IMG/VR virus record: IMGVR_UViG_3300010160_000231
Coordinates: 1 to 23,304 of that record
Strand: one strand, 5' to 3'
Length of the DNA: 23,304 bases
Origin: a virus
Numbering within the stretch: position 1 is the stretch's first letter; each line of letters opens with the position of its first letter. Shown here in pieces: positions 8,184 through 18,026 of the stretch. The notes below the pieces were generated by a model, which saw only the letters and a program-made list of their open reading frames with translations, did no database searches and was not told where the DNA came from. The position numbers and the translations under genes were made by a program.

Positions 8184-11100
8184 TGAATTATGATAAATAT
8201 ATCGGATTACCTTACCTTGAAAATGGCAGAACTGAAGCGGGTGTAGACTGCTGGGGATTAGCTCGACTATATTATAAAGATCAGTTTAATATTGATTTAC
8301 CAAGTTATACTGAAGAATACAATGGCGGGCAAGATCCTGCCATTGTTTCTATAATTAATGCACATATTGATAACTGGAAAGAAATAACTGCGCCTAATAT
8401 TGGAGACTTGTGTCTTTTTAATATACTGGGCGAGCCTACCCACGTGGGTATATATGTAGGTGATAACAAGTTTTTACACTGTCGTGAGAACATGGATTCA
8501 GTAATTGAATCACTAGACAATGTAAAGTGGAAGAATCGCTTCCAAGGATTTTATAGATACACTAAACAAGCACAAATTGAGACTATTGGAGCACCGCATC
8601 CACTAAGAACTAGTGTATTTAGAGACTGGACTGTTGAAGGTACAACAGTACAAGATCTAGCAAATTATGTAAAAGAAAAGTACAATGTTAGTACTGTTAT
8701 TGCAAATAAAACTATAATTATGATTAACGGTATAGTTGTTCCTCAAGATGTTTGGGAAACAACTGTACTACAAAAAGGACAACAGGTATCCTATAAAACA
8801 GTAGCCGAAGGAGCCTCGACTAGACGGTTAGTATTAATGCTTGCAGTTGTTGCTGCAGCTGTAACTTTTGGTCCCGAGGTAGGAGCTTTCTTTGAGGGTA
8901 CAGAAGTAGCTACAGTTAGTAAAGCTTATTCTGCTGTAGGTACTATGGCCATTAATATGGCGGGTATGGCATTAGTTAATGTTATTGCTCCTGTTCGCCA
9001 ACCTTCTACTAATGATGCCGGAAGTGCATCTGGACTTAATTTGTTTACAGGTGCAAGTAATCAAGCAAATAAATTTGGAGCTATCCCCGTTGTACTAGGT
9101 AAAGTACGTTTTACAGGTATGTTAGGAGCTACACCTTATGTAGAATCATTGCAAGATACAAGTATCTTAAATACTGCTATTGTATGGGGATTTGGCCCAC
9201 TTGATGTTAGTGATATTTGTATTGGTGGAAATGCAATAGAAACTTATTATGATGGACTACCTTCCACAGTATTACGTCCAGTTACATTAAAAGGAATTGC
9301 TGGAGAATCAACTGCTGATTTTGATAATCTATATGGTCGCGATGTTGAGCAACAATTTAAAAATGTTGAATTAGTAAATAATGCAATTGATGGTAATGCA
9401 TGGACTGAAGTAACACTTAATCAAAACGCTGACGCTATAGATATTGCTTTTACCTTTCCAGAAGGCATGCGTAAAATTAATGTTAAAGATGGAAAAGCAA
9501 GCGCAACTCCTTGTCAAATAGAGCTTCAAACACGACCTTATAGTACTCTATCATGGGACGCAACAACAAGCACTACTAGTTTAGGGATATATAAAAATGG
9601 CAATGCAGATGCCTCCACTTTAGATGCCGAGGCATATACTTCTATACTAACACCCCCAGCAGATCCAGATTCTGAAGCTAATTTATATAGATATACTATA
9701 TTTTGTTTGAGTCCTAGTGGTGGTGTTGCTAGATTTGACGGTCAAGTTACAGACACATTTGGTAGTAATGCTAGCGCATGGCTACAAGATAAATACAACA
9801 GCACTAGTTATAGCTACTTATTAGGAATAGACAAAAATTGGAATTACTTACCTACTATTCCAGCAGGATATATAAAACTATATACTGTGTATCAAACTAG
9901 TAACGGCACAGTAACTGTTGATAGTACCGCTATAAACAGTTATGCAGGTGTGCTAGGATTAACTCAAACAGTTACACCATTACAAGTTACTGAACTTAAC
10001 GGGGATTGGGTTGACTCAGCAACAAAGAAAATAAGTATTAAAGCTGGTAAACTATACTCTGAAACTGCTACAACTGTGGCACCTGGTGCCAATGAAACGA
10101 TCTGGACAACAAGACAGATAACTACTATTGGTTCTACTGTAGTTATACCTGCAAGTTATGGCAACTGGTGCAATCTATTAAAAAATACTTCTGTATGGTC
10201 TAGTAATAGCGGCCTTGCTGAATGGACACATACTGAGTCAAATGTAAATTTTCCGTACACTGGATATTACACTATTCAAGCAGCTGCAGATGATGAGGGT
10301 GAAGTATATATTGATGGAACTAAGGTTGCAAGTTTACCTAAAGGTGGGTATGGTAGTTATGTAGAAACTTCTGTTAAACTTACTAAAGGTTCACATACAA
10401 TAGTTATAGTAGGTAGAAACAGCCAAGGCGGATTAGCTGCTATAGGTGTTGTTATTGGTTTTACTGCAAATAGTGGGTTAAATATACGTGCAGCGGCTAA
10501 CACTATTATTACTTTTGGTACGTCTGGTTTCTATGAAAATAGAAAAGACGCTTTTAATTATGTACACCCTTTAGAAAATTTACCTCGTGGAAGGTATCAA
10601 ATACGTGTTAGACGCCTAACCAGTGATGAAACAGAAGACGAAACAGATTATCGTAAATATCATAAAGCAGTGTTAAATAACGTAACTAGTTACGATAGTA
10701 AATCTAGTCCAATGGTTAATCCTCCTGGATGTTATTTAGCTAAAACTGCCGTAAGGATACAAAGCACTAATAAAGTAAACGGTACTGTAGATGGTGTAAA
10801 TGCATTAGTGCAAACAATTACCTGGGATTATAATAGAGCAACTAGTTCTTGGACAGGGCCAAAACGCCCTACAAATAATCCTGCAAGTTTATTTTTATAT
10901 GTGTTAATGCACCCAGCTAATGCATTTAGGGTTACTAAGTTGTCCCAGCTTGATCTAACTAGTTTAACTGCTTGGCATAATTTTTGTAATCCTGTTCCAG
11001 TAACAGTTACTGCCGGAAGTTTTGTAATAGGTAAATATTATACTATTACAACCCCGGGAACTACTAGCTGGACTGCTATTGGCGCAGGATCTAGCAATAT

Positions 11101-12775
11101 TGGTGAGAGTTTTTACGCTACCGGAGTCGGTAGCGGAACAGGTACTGCTGTATATTGTCCAAAATATACCTATAACAGTATATTGACAAATACACAAAGT
11201 GTAATGGATACTCTAAGAGATATATGTGCAGCAGGATTAGCAAGCCCTACATATGTAGATGGTAAATGGGGTGTTGTAATAGATCAACCAAGAGCCTATA
11301 CAACTCAACATTTTACACCACATAATAGCTGGGGTTTTGAATCTACAAAAAATCTTCCTATATTACCGCACGCATTTAGAGTTACTATTCCAGATGAATC
11401 ATTAGCTTACCAAGCTAATGAGCTAATCATATATAACTATGGGTATGCTGCAACAGCAGCTAATGGTAAGAAAGCGGCAGAATTATTTGAACAACTTTCT
11501 TTACCAGGAGTAACAAATGCAGATCAAGCCACTAGACTAGCTAGATGGCATTTTGCACAAATTAAGTTGCGCCCAGAAACATACAGTTTAAATGTTGATT
11601 TTGAACAACTAGTTTGTACTCGCGGAGATTTAGTAAAAATTACTCACGATGTTCCACGATGGGGAACTGGTACTGGCAGAGTTAAATCTATCAGCGGAAC
11701 TGCAGTTACTCTTACAGAAGCAGCATACCTAGAAGTTGGAAAAACTTATACTATACTATTTAGAACAAATAATTTAAATAATTCTGGTGCTGGTAGCGTG
11801 ACAAAAACTTTGGCTGCAATTACAACTACTGGATATACAGACAGTATTACGTTAACATCTGCAGTTACTGGCAGCGATATTGTTGAAGCAGATAATTTAT
11901 TTATGTTAGGTGAAATTAATAAAACAACACAAGAATGTATTGTTTTAGCAGTAGAGCCAAGTAACAATTATAGTGCAAAATTAACCTTAGCAGATTATTC
12001 ACCACAAATATATACAGAAGATTTAAGCGGCTTATTAGTATTTAATGCTAATATCTCTAGTGTTAATACGGATTTGGTAAAAAACTCTATTACATTAGCC
12101 CCAATTATAAATGGTGTTAATAGTACCAGTCCATTAGCAGAACAACTATCTGAAGGTAACTATCAGAATATTGCTATTGCTTCTTTTTCAAATCCACCAA
12201 ATTTACCCGGTGTAGCAACAAAAGTACAATTTGATATAGTTAGAAGCGAAATATTATTTAATGACACTAGCCCTAATACTATATATATTGCAAACAAAGA
12301 AACTAGCGGGTTTACCTTTACTGGACTAACCTCTGACGTAGTGTACAAAATAAGAGCCAGATATTTAGATTCAACAGGCAAAATTGCAGGTCCATGGTCC
12401 GATATTTTTACTTTCTTAAATGATGGTAAAAATAGCAGTGCATCAGTAGCACCCGCATTGACTATGGACTTAGATCATACATTTATTGTAGCAAAACCTG
12501 CAGTAGTTACGCAAGGTACTGACTTTTTAACTTACGAATATAGATTATATAAAAACACAGGTGCTTCAGATTTTTGGGAATTAGATACTGCTGCAAATAA
12601 TATTAAAATTATTCGTAGTACTGGCGATGCTAGGTTTGACTTACGAGACCAACCAGCACCAAGAATTTCAGCAGCAGGGGTTACATATAGAGTAGCCTGT
12701 AGAACTGTAGACAGAACAAATAATTACAGTACTGCAAGTACTCTTGGAACAATAGTTGTTAAAACTATTATATAA
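8183..12775 (+). CDS. Tail tip protein: NlpC/P60 peptidase + gpI-like + gpJ-like fusion
   Basis: A 1530-aa fusion of parts that lambda encodes as K (C-terminal half), I and J. Residues 1-128 are an NlpC/P60 peptidase: Cys23 in VDCWGLARLYY, His87 in THVGIYVG and His99 in FLHC, a Cys-His-His set with the 12-residue His-His spacing of Spr. It should cut peptidoglycan cross-links during entry. Residues about 134-240 resemble gpI: a beta-grasp-like segment ending in a hydrophobic stretch (LMLAVVAAAVTFG). From about 270 on it is gpJ-like: FGAIPVVLGKVRFTGMLG, IVWGFGPLDVSDICIGG, then ASPTYVDGKWGVVID and RGDLVKITHDVPRWGTG. A PA14-like beta-sandwich (about 632-765) and a small Gly/Thr module (938-993) interrupt the J part. 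The end (about 1380-1445) is a fibronectin III-like domain. No JAMM domain is present. Confidence 0.88.
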   Translation: MNYDKYIGLPYLENGRTEAGVDCWGLARLYYKDQFNIDLPSYTEEYNGGQDPAIVSIINAHIDNWKEITAPNIGDLCLFNILGEPTHVGIYVGDNKFLHCRENMDSVIESLDNVKWKNRFQGFYRYTKQAQIETIGAPHPLRTSVFRDWTVEGTTVQDLANYVKEKYNVSTVIANKTIIMINGIVVPQDVWETTVLQKGQQVSYKTVAEGASTRRLVLMLAVVAAAVTFGPEVGAFFEGTEVATVSKAYSAVGTMAINMAGMALVNVIAPVRQPSTNDAGSASGLNLFTGASNQANKFGAIPVVLGKVRFTGMLGATPYVESLQDTSILNTAIVWGFGPLDVSDICIGGNAIETYYDGLPSTVLRPVTLKGIAGESTADFDNLYGRDVEQQFKNVELVNNAIDGNAWTEVTLNQNADAIDIAFTFPEGMRKINVKDGKASATPCQIELQTRPYSTLSWDATTSTTSLGIYKNGNADASTLDAEAYTSILTPPADPDSEANLYRYTIFCLSPSGGVARFDGQVTDTFGSNASAWLQDKYNSTSYSYLLGIDKNWNYLPTIPAGYIKLYTVYQTSNGTVTVDSTAINSYAGVLGLTQTVTPLQVTELNGDWVDSATKKISIKAGKLYSETATTVAPGANETIWTTRQITTIGSTVVIPASYGNWCNLLKNTSVWSSNSGLAEWTHTESNVNFPYTGYYTIQAAADDEGEVYIDGTKVASLPKGGYGSYVETSVKLTKGSHTIVIVGRNSQGGLAAIGVVIGFTANSGLNIRAAANTIITFGTSGFYENRKDAFNYVHPLENLPRGRYQIRVRRLTSDETEDETDYRKYHKAVLNNVTSYDSKSSPMVNPPGCYLAKTAVRIQSTNKVNGTVDGVNALVQTITWDYNRATSSWTGPKRPTNNPASLFLYVLMHPANAFRVTKLSQLDLTSLTAWHNFCNPVPVTVTAGSFVIGKYYTITTPGTTSWTAIGAGSSNIGESFYATGVGSGTGTAVYCPKYTYNSILTNTQSVMDTLRDICAAGLASPTYVDGKWGVVIDQPRAYTTQHFTPHNSWGFESTKNLPILPHAFRVTIPDESLAYQANELIIYNYGYAATAANGKKAAELFEQLSLPGVTNADQATRLARWHFAQIKLRPETYSLNVDFEQLVCTRGDLVKITHDVPRWGTGTGRVKSISGTAVTLTEAAYLEVGKTYTILFRTNNLNNSGAGSVTKTLAAITTTGYTDSITLTSAVTGSDIVEADNLFMLGEINKTTQECIVLAVEPSNNYSAKLTLADYSPQIYTEDLSGLLVFNANISSVNTDLVKNSITLAPIINGVNSTSPLAEQLSEGNYQNIAIASFSNPPNLPGVATKVQFDIVRSEILFNDTSPNTIYIANKETSGFTFTGLTSDVVYKIRARYLDSTGKIAGPWSDIFTFLNDGKNSSASVAPALTMDLDHTFIVAKPAVVTQGTDFLTYEYRLYKNTGASDFWELDTAANNIKIIRSTGDARFDLRDQPAPRISAAGVTYRVACRTVDRTNNYSTASTLGTIVVKTII

Positions 12776-12784
12776 AGGATAAGC

Positions 12785-15700
12785 ATGGCGGCAAATTTAT
12801 ACGCAGGCGTAAAATCTCTAACTTTAGTATTAACTACTCCATATGATAGTATTAGAACAACAGATATTAGAGATGACTTACTATCTGTTAAAGTATGGTA
12901 TTCTACTACAACTGGGTTTGACCCAAGTAATAATCAAGGCACATTAATATTTAATGGATCGGGCTTATCAATACCTATTACTGGACTAACCCCAGGAACT
13001 AGGTATTATGTAAGATATGCATTTATTAGTGCTATCGACCCAGATGTATATACAATCTCGTCTGAGTTAACTCAAGTAGTGCTTGCTGATAGTACAACTG
13101 TTTATGGATATTTAACTAATGATCCAGTACCTATTGCAACAGCTGCAGATGGTACTGGTGGAGATTTTACACAAGCTACAGGTACTTTTAAAGTATATAA
13201 CGGCTCTGAAGATGTAACGGGTAATGGTCCTGTTTATGCTATTAAAGCAAGCAGTACTACTAATCTTACTGGAGTAACTATTAATGCAACTACAGGCGTA
13301 TATGCTTGTACAGGGCTTTCTGCAAGTTCAGGAAATGTCATTTTTACGGCTACTTATGGTGCTACAGTTTTAGAAGAAGTATGGAATGTCTACAAAGCAC
13401 AGGCAGGACAAACTGCGCCTATACTTAACTTAACAGCCACTGCTAATCAATTTGCTTATAAAGATCAGTATTCTACAGCTTCAGTAAGTTCATCTATAAT
13501 TGTAACTGCTAATTTAACAAACCTTACTGGCACACCAACGTTTACAGTAACAGGATTTACGCGAGCAGGAGTGTCGTTAGGTGCAGTTGCATTTACACAA
13601 GTTAATAATGTTATAACTATTACAGCAGCAAATTTTGATGCAAAAGGTGTAACTATAGGAAATGCCAGAGTTACAGCTACCTTAGGTACCACTACTGACA
13701 CAATGAGTATTTTCAGGACTAATGATGGTACTGAACAAATAACTGTTATTTCTAGTAATGAAGCAACTCTTATACCTGCAAATAACGATGGCTCTACTGT
13801 TAGTGCTAGCTACACAAATAGCGGAACTATTCTTAAAGTGTTACAAGGTTCAGCATATTTACCTGTTGATAATACTAGTCCATATGCAAACGGAAGCTGG
13901 CGAGTAGTATCTGTAAATGCTACAGGTATTACTGTTGATACTTCTCCGCAAATTGGTTCAAATTATATTTATTACGATACCCATGCTGCAATGACAGCTG
14001 ATTCAGCAAGTATTGATTATACTATACGTACTATTACTACTACTGGAGTAACAGTAGATATTGTTACCACACAAAGTTTTGGTAAGTCAAAACAAGGTGT
14101 TGCAGGTGCATCTTCAAGAGTAGTCACTATTAGCGCAACAGGTCAAGCATTTATTACTGCAAAAAATAGTACTACTGTAAGTCCCTCAACAGTAGTACTT
14201 ACAGCTACCCAAAGTAATTTTACTACTCCAACATATACCTGGCTAGTAGATGGCGTTGCTCCAACAGTTTCTATTGGAACTGCGAGCGGAAATACTTTTA
14301 TCTTAAATAGTTTTGCCGCCGGATCTTCAAAAACAGTTACTGTTACTGCTTCAGAAGGTATTTATAGTGCTTTCGATACGTTTACAGTATATAGTGTTAG
14401 CCAAGGTGATGATGCTTTTGTTATAGGTTTATCTAATGAAAATCAAACAATTAGCTGCGATAGTACTGGAACAGCAATATCAGGGCAATTTCCTTTTACA
14501 TCTAGACTATATGCTAGTTTAGGTGGAAGATTATTAGATAATACAACTAATCCTCAAGCAACGTTTGCAAAAATAAGCTATACTGGCGGAGATGCGGGAT
14601 CTTATAGTATTGATGCTACAGGACTAGTTACTATTAATAGTTTAAACAATGCTTTTGCAGAAGCAGTATTTAGTGCTACCGTTAATGGTGTAACTCAAAC
14701 AAAAACTTTGAGTTTAAATAAATCAGTAGATGGTAATCCAGGCTCTAACTTAGTCCTTACCGCAACAAACTTAGCTTTTATTGCAGCTAAAAATACTGGT
14801 GTAATATCTCCTAGTACAATAACTTTTACAGGTTCTCCTTTTAATTTAGGTGCTAGCCCTGAATATGTATGGAAAGTGTCTACTGATAATGGTACTACTT
14901 TTACTACTCAAGCAGGGCAAACAGCCGCTACGTTTAGCTTATCAAGTTTTACAACTGGCACTAAACTAGTAAGATTAGAAGCTACAGGTAATAGCAGAAC
15001 TGTAGCAGATCAAGTAACAGTTTATGCATTAAAAGAAGGTGATGATAGTCTAAACGCTGGTTTGGTTAATGAAAATCAAACTATTACTTGTGATAATGCT
15101 GGTACAGTAATACCAGGGCAATTTCCTTTAGCAAGCCAATTAGTGGTTGTGCGAGGAAACACGCCACTAACCAATGCTGATGGTGTTACATGGTCAAAAG
15201 TAAGCGAGACTGGTATGACCAGCACCATTGTTAGTACTACAGGTATTATATCAATTACAGCGTTGACAGCTGATACTGGTACTGCAACTTATAGGGCTAC
15301 AATTGGAACAACTACGCTAGACAAAGTATTTACACTAAATAAATCTAAAAATGGTACTAATGGTATTAATGGTACTAATGCCAAAGCTGTAAATTTAACT
15401 ACTGTTGCTCAGGCGTTTTCTTACAATACAGCAGGATCAACTCCAAGCCCAAGTTCTTCAGTAGTCACAGCAACTGCCCAAAATACAACTGGAACAGTAT
15501 ATTATGAATTTTTAGTGGGTAGTACATCTGTACAAAATACTACTACTAACACATATACTTATACGCCTACTGTGGCATACAGCTCAATGCCTCAACAAAT
15601 TAATGTAAAAATCAGAGAAGATTCTAGTACAGGTACAGTTGTAGCAACTGATGTACTATCAATGATTGGTGTCAAAGCAGGCGTTGATGGCGTTAATGCA

Positions 15701-17575
15701 ATCAGTGGATTACTATCAAATGAATCTAGCACAGTCTCTGCAACTTCTGCAGGAGTTGTTAGCGATTTTAGTAATTCTGGTGGAACATTTTATGTTTTTG
15801 ACGGTATAACTGATAAAACAGGAAATGCCTCAGTAACTTATTCAGTTGTTTCAGGAAGTACAGTTGGAGTAACTATAAGTATAGCTTCTACAGGAATTTA
15901 TACTATTACGGGATTAAGTACAGATACTGGAACTGCTACACTAAGGGCAGTCTACAACGGAGTTACTATAAATAAAATATATAGTATTTCTAAAAGTAAA
16001 GCAGGCACTAATGGTATTAACGGTACTACCCCTAATAAAATTGCTACAGCTTATTTATATCAATGGAGTGCAGCTTCTTCTATAGGTGTTCCAAGTGGTA
16101 ATGCTACGTACACATGGTCAACAGGTGTAACTTCAGGATATACTGGCGGAAATGGTTGGCAAAATATTCCCCCAACAAATCCAGGAACTTCTGGTTTGAA
16201 ATTATGGATTGCAAGCAAACAAGTAACTGATGTACCAACGGCTACTACAACTTCAATAGATTGGTCTACATCATATAGTACTTATGTGGCTGGGCAAAAT
16301 GGTGATGCTGTTATAGGAGTCCAAACTGCAAAACCAGAAGTATATCAGTGGGCATTGTCTACACCAACCATATCTGGCACATCTACTTATACGTGGGCAA
16401 CTGGTAGTTATACAGCACCTACAGGATGGACTAAAGATAGTACAACAGCACCTTCTACAGGATTTTATTTGTACAGTGCAGTTGTAAGTTTAACAGATTC
16501 TGCTAGTGCTACGAGTAGTACTATAAACTGGGGTACTGCAAGTATTATTATATCTGGATATGCTGGAGCTAATGGTTCTCAGGGTATACAAGGTATTCAG
16601 GGTATCCAAGGTCTAACAGGTCCTAAAGGTGACACAGGCACAGGTACTACAGGAGCTGCAGGGGCTTCTGCTGTTGTTATGTATGCAAGAATTGCTAATA
16701 ATCCTGTAGCAGTTTCTGGGAATGTTAGTATTAGCGGCAGTGTAGCTACAAGACCCTCAGCCGCACAAGCTAGTGCAGTATGGGGCAGTTCGTTTAACGT
16801 AACTTGGTATGCCGCAGACCCTGATCCTACAAGTAATAATTCTTTATACGTATCTGATGGTATATTTAATGGAAGTACTACCACTGTCTGGACAACACCT
16901 TATATTGCTAGTTTAAAAGTAGGAGCACTTTCTGCAATTACTACTAATACAGGTAATTTAACAGTTACTGACTACCTTAAATCTAATACTGCTGCAATTA
17001 GTGGTACTACAATGACAGGTAGTGGTGGTATTTTATATTCTACAGGTTTATTTGCTTTTGGTAATTCAAGTACTAATATAGCTTTTAATGGTTCACAACT
17101 GACCCTAAACGGTAATGTTGTAGCAACCGACAATATTAATAATAATGCGGTATCTCAAATAATGCTTGCACAGGGTGGAGTTGACACAGATATGTATGGT
17201 AGCGATGGTTCTACTTATGGTAACTGGGTTACTTTAATAACGCCTGCAATAACACTACCTATAAATACTACAGTAACTGCGCTATTTACATGTGTAAAAG
17301 TATCGGGAGGTTCAGGGGATATTGAACTAGAAATGGGAGTTCTTAATGAAGCCGGAGACCAGGTATTGGCTTATTTTATAGGGCCTAATACTACTAGACG
17401 TGCAGTACAAACTATGGGACCTTATGGAGATAAAGTAACGTCAACTTTTTCGGGTTCTTATTCTTTTGTTAATGGTGGCGGAACCTTTAGATTCGCATCT
17501 AGATATTGGAACAGTTATGGTGGTAGATGGCCTAGCGCTAGATCAGAAATGATTGTAATGGTGGTTAAAAAATGA
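12785..17575 (+). CDS. Giant Ig-repeat tail protein, distal gpJ-like central fibre
   Basis: This 1596-aa protein looks like the distal, host-contacting continuation of a gpJ-type tip encoded as its own gene. Residues 1-103 are fibronectin III-like (ITGLTPGTRYYVRYAF). From about 104 to 1080 two Ig-like domain types alternate: an N(E/D).QT(I/V)..D.AG type starting near 104, 314, 542, 753 and 969, and a T(A/N).AF...N type near 212, 443, 653 and 865, each pair near 211-216 residues. Linkers between pairs often read DG or NGTNGINGT. Two Trp-rich copies follow (about 1082-1260), then a collagen-like stretch (1261-1297). The end (1298-1596) carries SLKVGALSAITTNTGNL and SGGILYSTGLFAFGNSST, as in gpJ C-terminal regions. 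RBS AAGGATAA lies at 12775-12782. It overlaps the next gene by ATGA. Predicted role is receptor contact; the receptor cannot be read from the sequence. Confidence 0.75.
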   Translation: MAANLYAGVKSLTLVLTTPYDSIRTTDIRDDLLSVKVWYSTTTGFDPSNNQGTLIFNGSGLSIPITGLTPGTRYYVRYAFISAIDPDVYTISSELTQVVLADSTTVYGYLTNDPVPIATAADGTGGDFTQATGTFKVYNGSEDVTGNGPVYAIKASSTTNLTGVTINATTGVYACTGLSASSGNVIFTATYGATVLEEVWNVYKAQAGQTAPILNLTATANQFAYKDQYSTASVSSSIIVTANLTNLTGTPTFTVTGFTRAGVSLGAVAFTQVNNVITITAANFDAKGVTIGNARVTATLGTTTDTMSIFRTNDGTEQITVISSNEATLIPANNDGSTVSASYTNSGTILKVLQGSAYLPVDNTSPYANGSWRVVSVNATGITVDTSPQIGSNYIYYDTHAAMTADSASIDYTIRTITTTGVTVDIVTTQSFGKSKQGVAGASSRVVTISATGQAFITAKNSTTVSPSTVVLTATQSNFTTPTYTWLVDGVAPTVSIGTASGNTFILNSFAAGSSKTVTVTASEGIYSAFDTFTVYSVSQGDDAFVIGLSNENQTISCDSTGTAISGQFPFTSRLYASLGGRLLDNTTNPQATFAKISYTGGDAGSYSIDATGLVTINSLNNAFAEAVFSATVNGVTQTKTLSLNKSVDGNPGSNLVLTATNLAFIAAKNTGVISPSTITFTGSPFNLGASPEYVWKVSTDNGTTFTTQAGQTAATFSLSSFTTGTKLVRLEATGNSRTVADQVTVYALKEGDDSLNAGLVNENQTITCDNAGTVIPGQFPLASQLVVVRGNTPLTNADGVTWSKVSETGMTSTIVSTTGIISITALTADTGTATYRATIGTTTLDKVFTLNKSKNGTNGINGTNAKAVNLTTVAQAFSYNTAGSTPSPSSSVVTATAQNTTGTVYYEFLVGSTSVQNTTTNTYTYTPTVAYSSMPQQINVKIREDSSTGTVVATDVLSMIGVKAGVDGVNAISGLLSNESSTVSATSAGVVSDFSNSGGTFYVFDGITDKTGNASVTYSVVSGSTVGVTISIASTGIYTITGLSTDTGTATLRAVYNGVTINKIYSISKSKAGTNGINGTTPNKIATAYLYQWSAASSIGVPSGNATYTWSTGVTSGYTGGNGWQNIPPTNPGTSGLKLWIASKQVTDVPTATTTSIDWSTSYSTYVAGQNGDAVIGVQTAKPEVYQWALSTPTISGTSTYTWATGSYTAPTGWTKDSTTAPSTGFYLYSAVVSLTDSASATSSTINWGTASIIISGYAGANGSQGIQGIQGIQGLTGPKGDTGTGTTGAAGASAVVMYARIANNPVAVSGNVSISGSVATRPSAAQASAVWGSSFNVTWYAADPDPTSNNSLYVSDGIFNGSTTTVWTTPYIASLKVGALSAITTNTGNLTVTDYLKSNTAAISGTTMTGSGGILYSTGLFAFGNSSTNIAFNGSQLTLNGNVVATDNINNNAVSQIMLAQGGVDTDMYGSDGSTYGNWVTLITPAITLPINTTVTALFTCVKVSGGSGDIELEMGVLNEAGDQVLAYFIGPNTTRRAVQTMGPYGDKVTSTFSGSYSFVNGGGTFRFASRYWNSYGGRWPSARSEMIVMVVKK
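16565..16672 (+). repeat. Collagen-like Gly-X-Y segment inside the Ig-repeat protein
   Basis: Codes for [20 protein letters not shown] and on to GAAGAS, about 12 triplets, separating the Trp-rich repeats from the C-terminal domain. Probably forms a trimeric stalk. At DNA level its GGTATACAAGGTATTCAGG run resembles the collagen array at the right edge of the window. Confidence 0.85.
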
Positions 17576-17997
17576 TTAATTATGCTTATTATAACTCTCA
17601 AGGAAAATATATACAAACTGGTACAGCTTTACAAGAGTTATCAGAATTAGATATGTTACCAGGATGTCAAGTTTATTACGGGTTTGTTAATATCGAAAAC
17701 CAATACCACGATATTGCTACTAACACTCCAATTACTATGCCTACAAAACCAGAAGGTAATTATAAATTTAATTATAATACTAAAATCTGGGAATTAAACT
17801 TAGAACAAGCAAAAGAAGAAGCAGTATATAAACGAGAACAGTTACTTCAAGAAAGTGATTGGACCGATACTGTTAGTGCTCAAACAAGACTAGGATCTAT
17901 GTATCAAGTTTGGCAAACATATCGTCAAGCACTACGTGATATTACTACTCAAAGTGGATACCCCGTAACTATAGCTTGGCCTACTAAGCCCGGTTAA
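17572..17997 (+). CDS. Small tail assembly chaperone, Phage_tail_APC-like
   Basis: A 141-aa protein. Its C-terminal half reads EEAVYKREQLLQESDWTDTV, then WQTYRQALRDITTQ and the end YPVTIAWPTKPG, the hallmark (helix with LL.ESDWT, then YRQALRDIT, then WPTKP) of the phage tail assembly chaperone family often encoded after tail fibre genes. The N-terminal half (MINYAYYNSQGKYIQTGTAL, CQVYYGFVNIENQYHDI) is a small beta region common in the same family. It probably helps fold or attach the preceding giant protein and need not be in the virion. The start ATG overlaps the preceding stop (ATGA), so production is coupled to it. It is the last gene before a strong terminator. Confidence 0.82.
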   Translation: MINYAYYNSQGKYIQTGTALQELSELDMLPGCQVYYGFVNIENQYHDIATNTPITMPTKPEGNYKFNYNTKIWELNLEQAKEEAVYKREQLLQESDWTDTVSAQTRLGSMYQVWQTYRQALRDITTQSGYPVTIAWPTKPG

Positions 17998-18026
17998 AGT
18001 ATTTGTTATATTAAACTGCAAAAATT

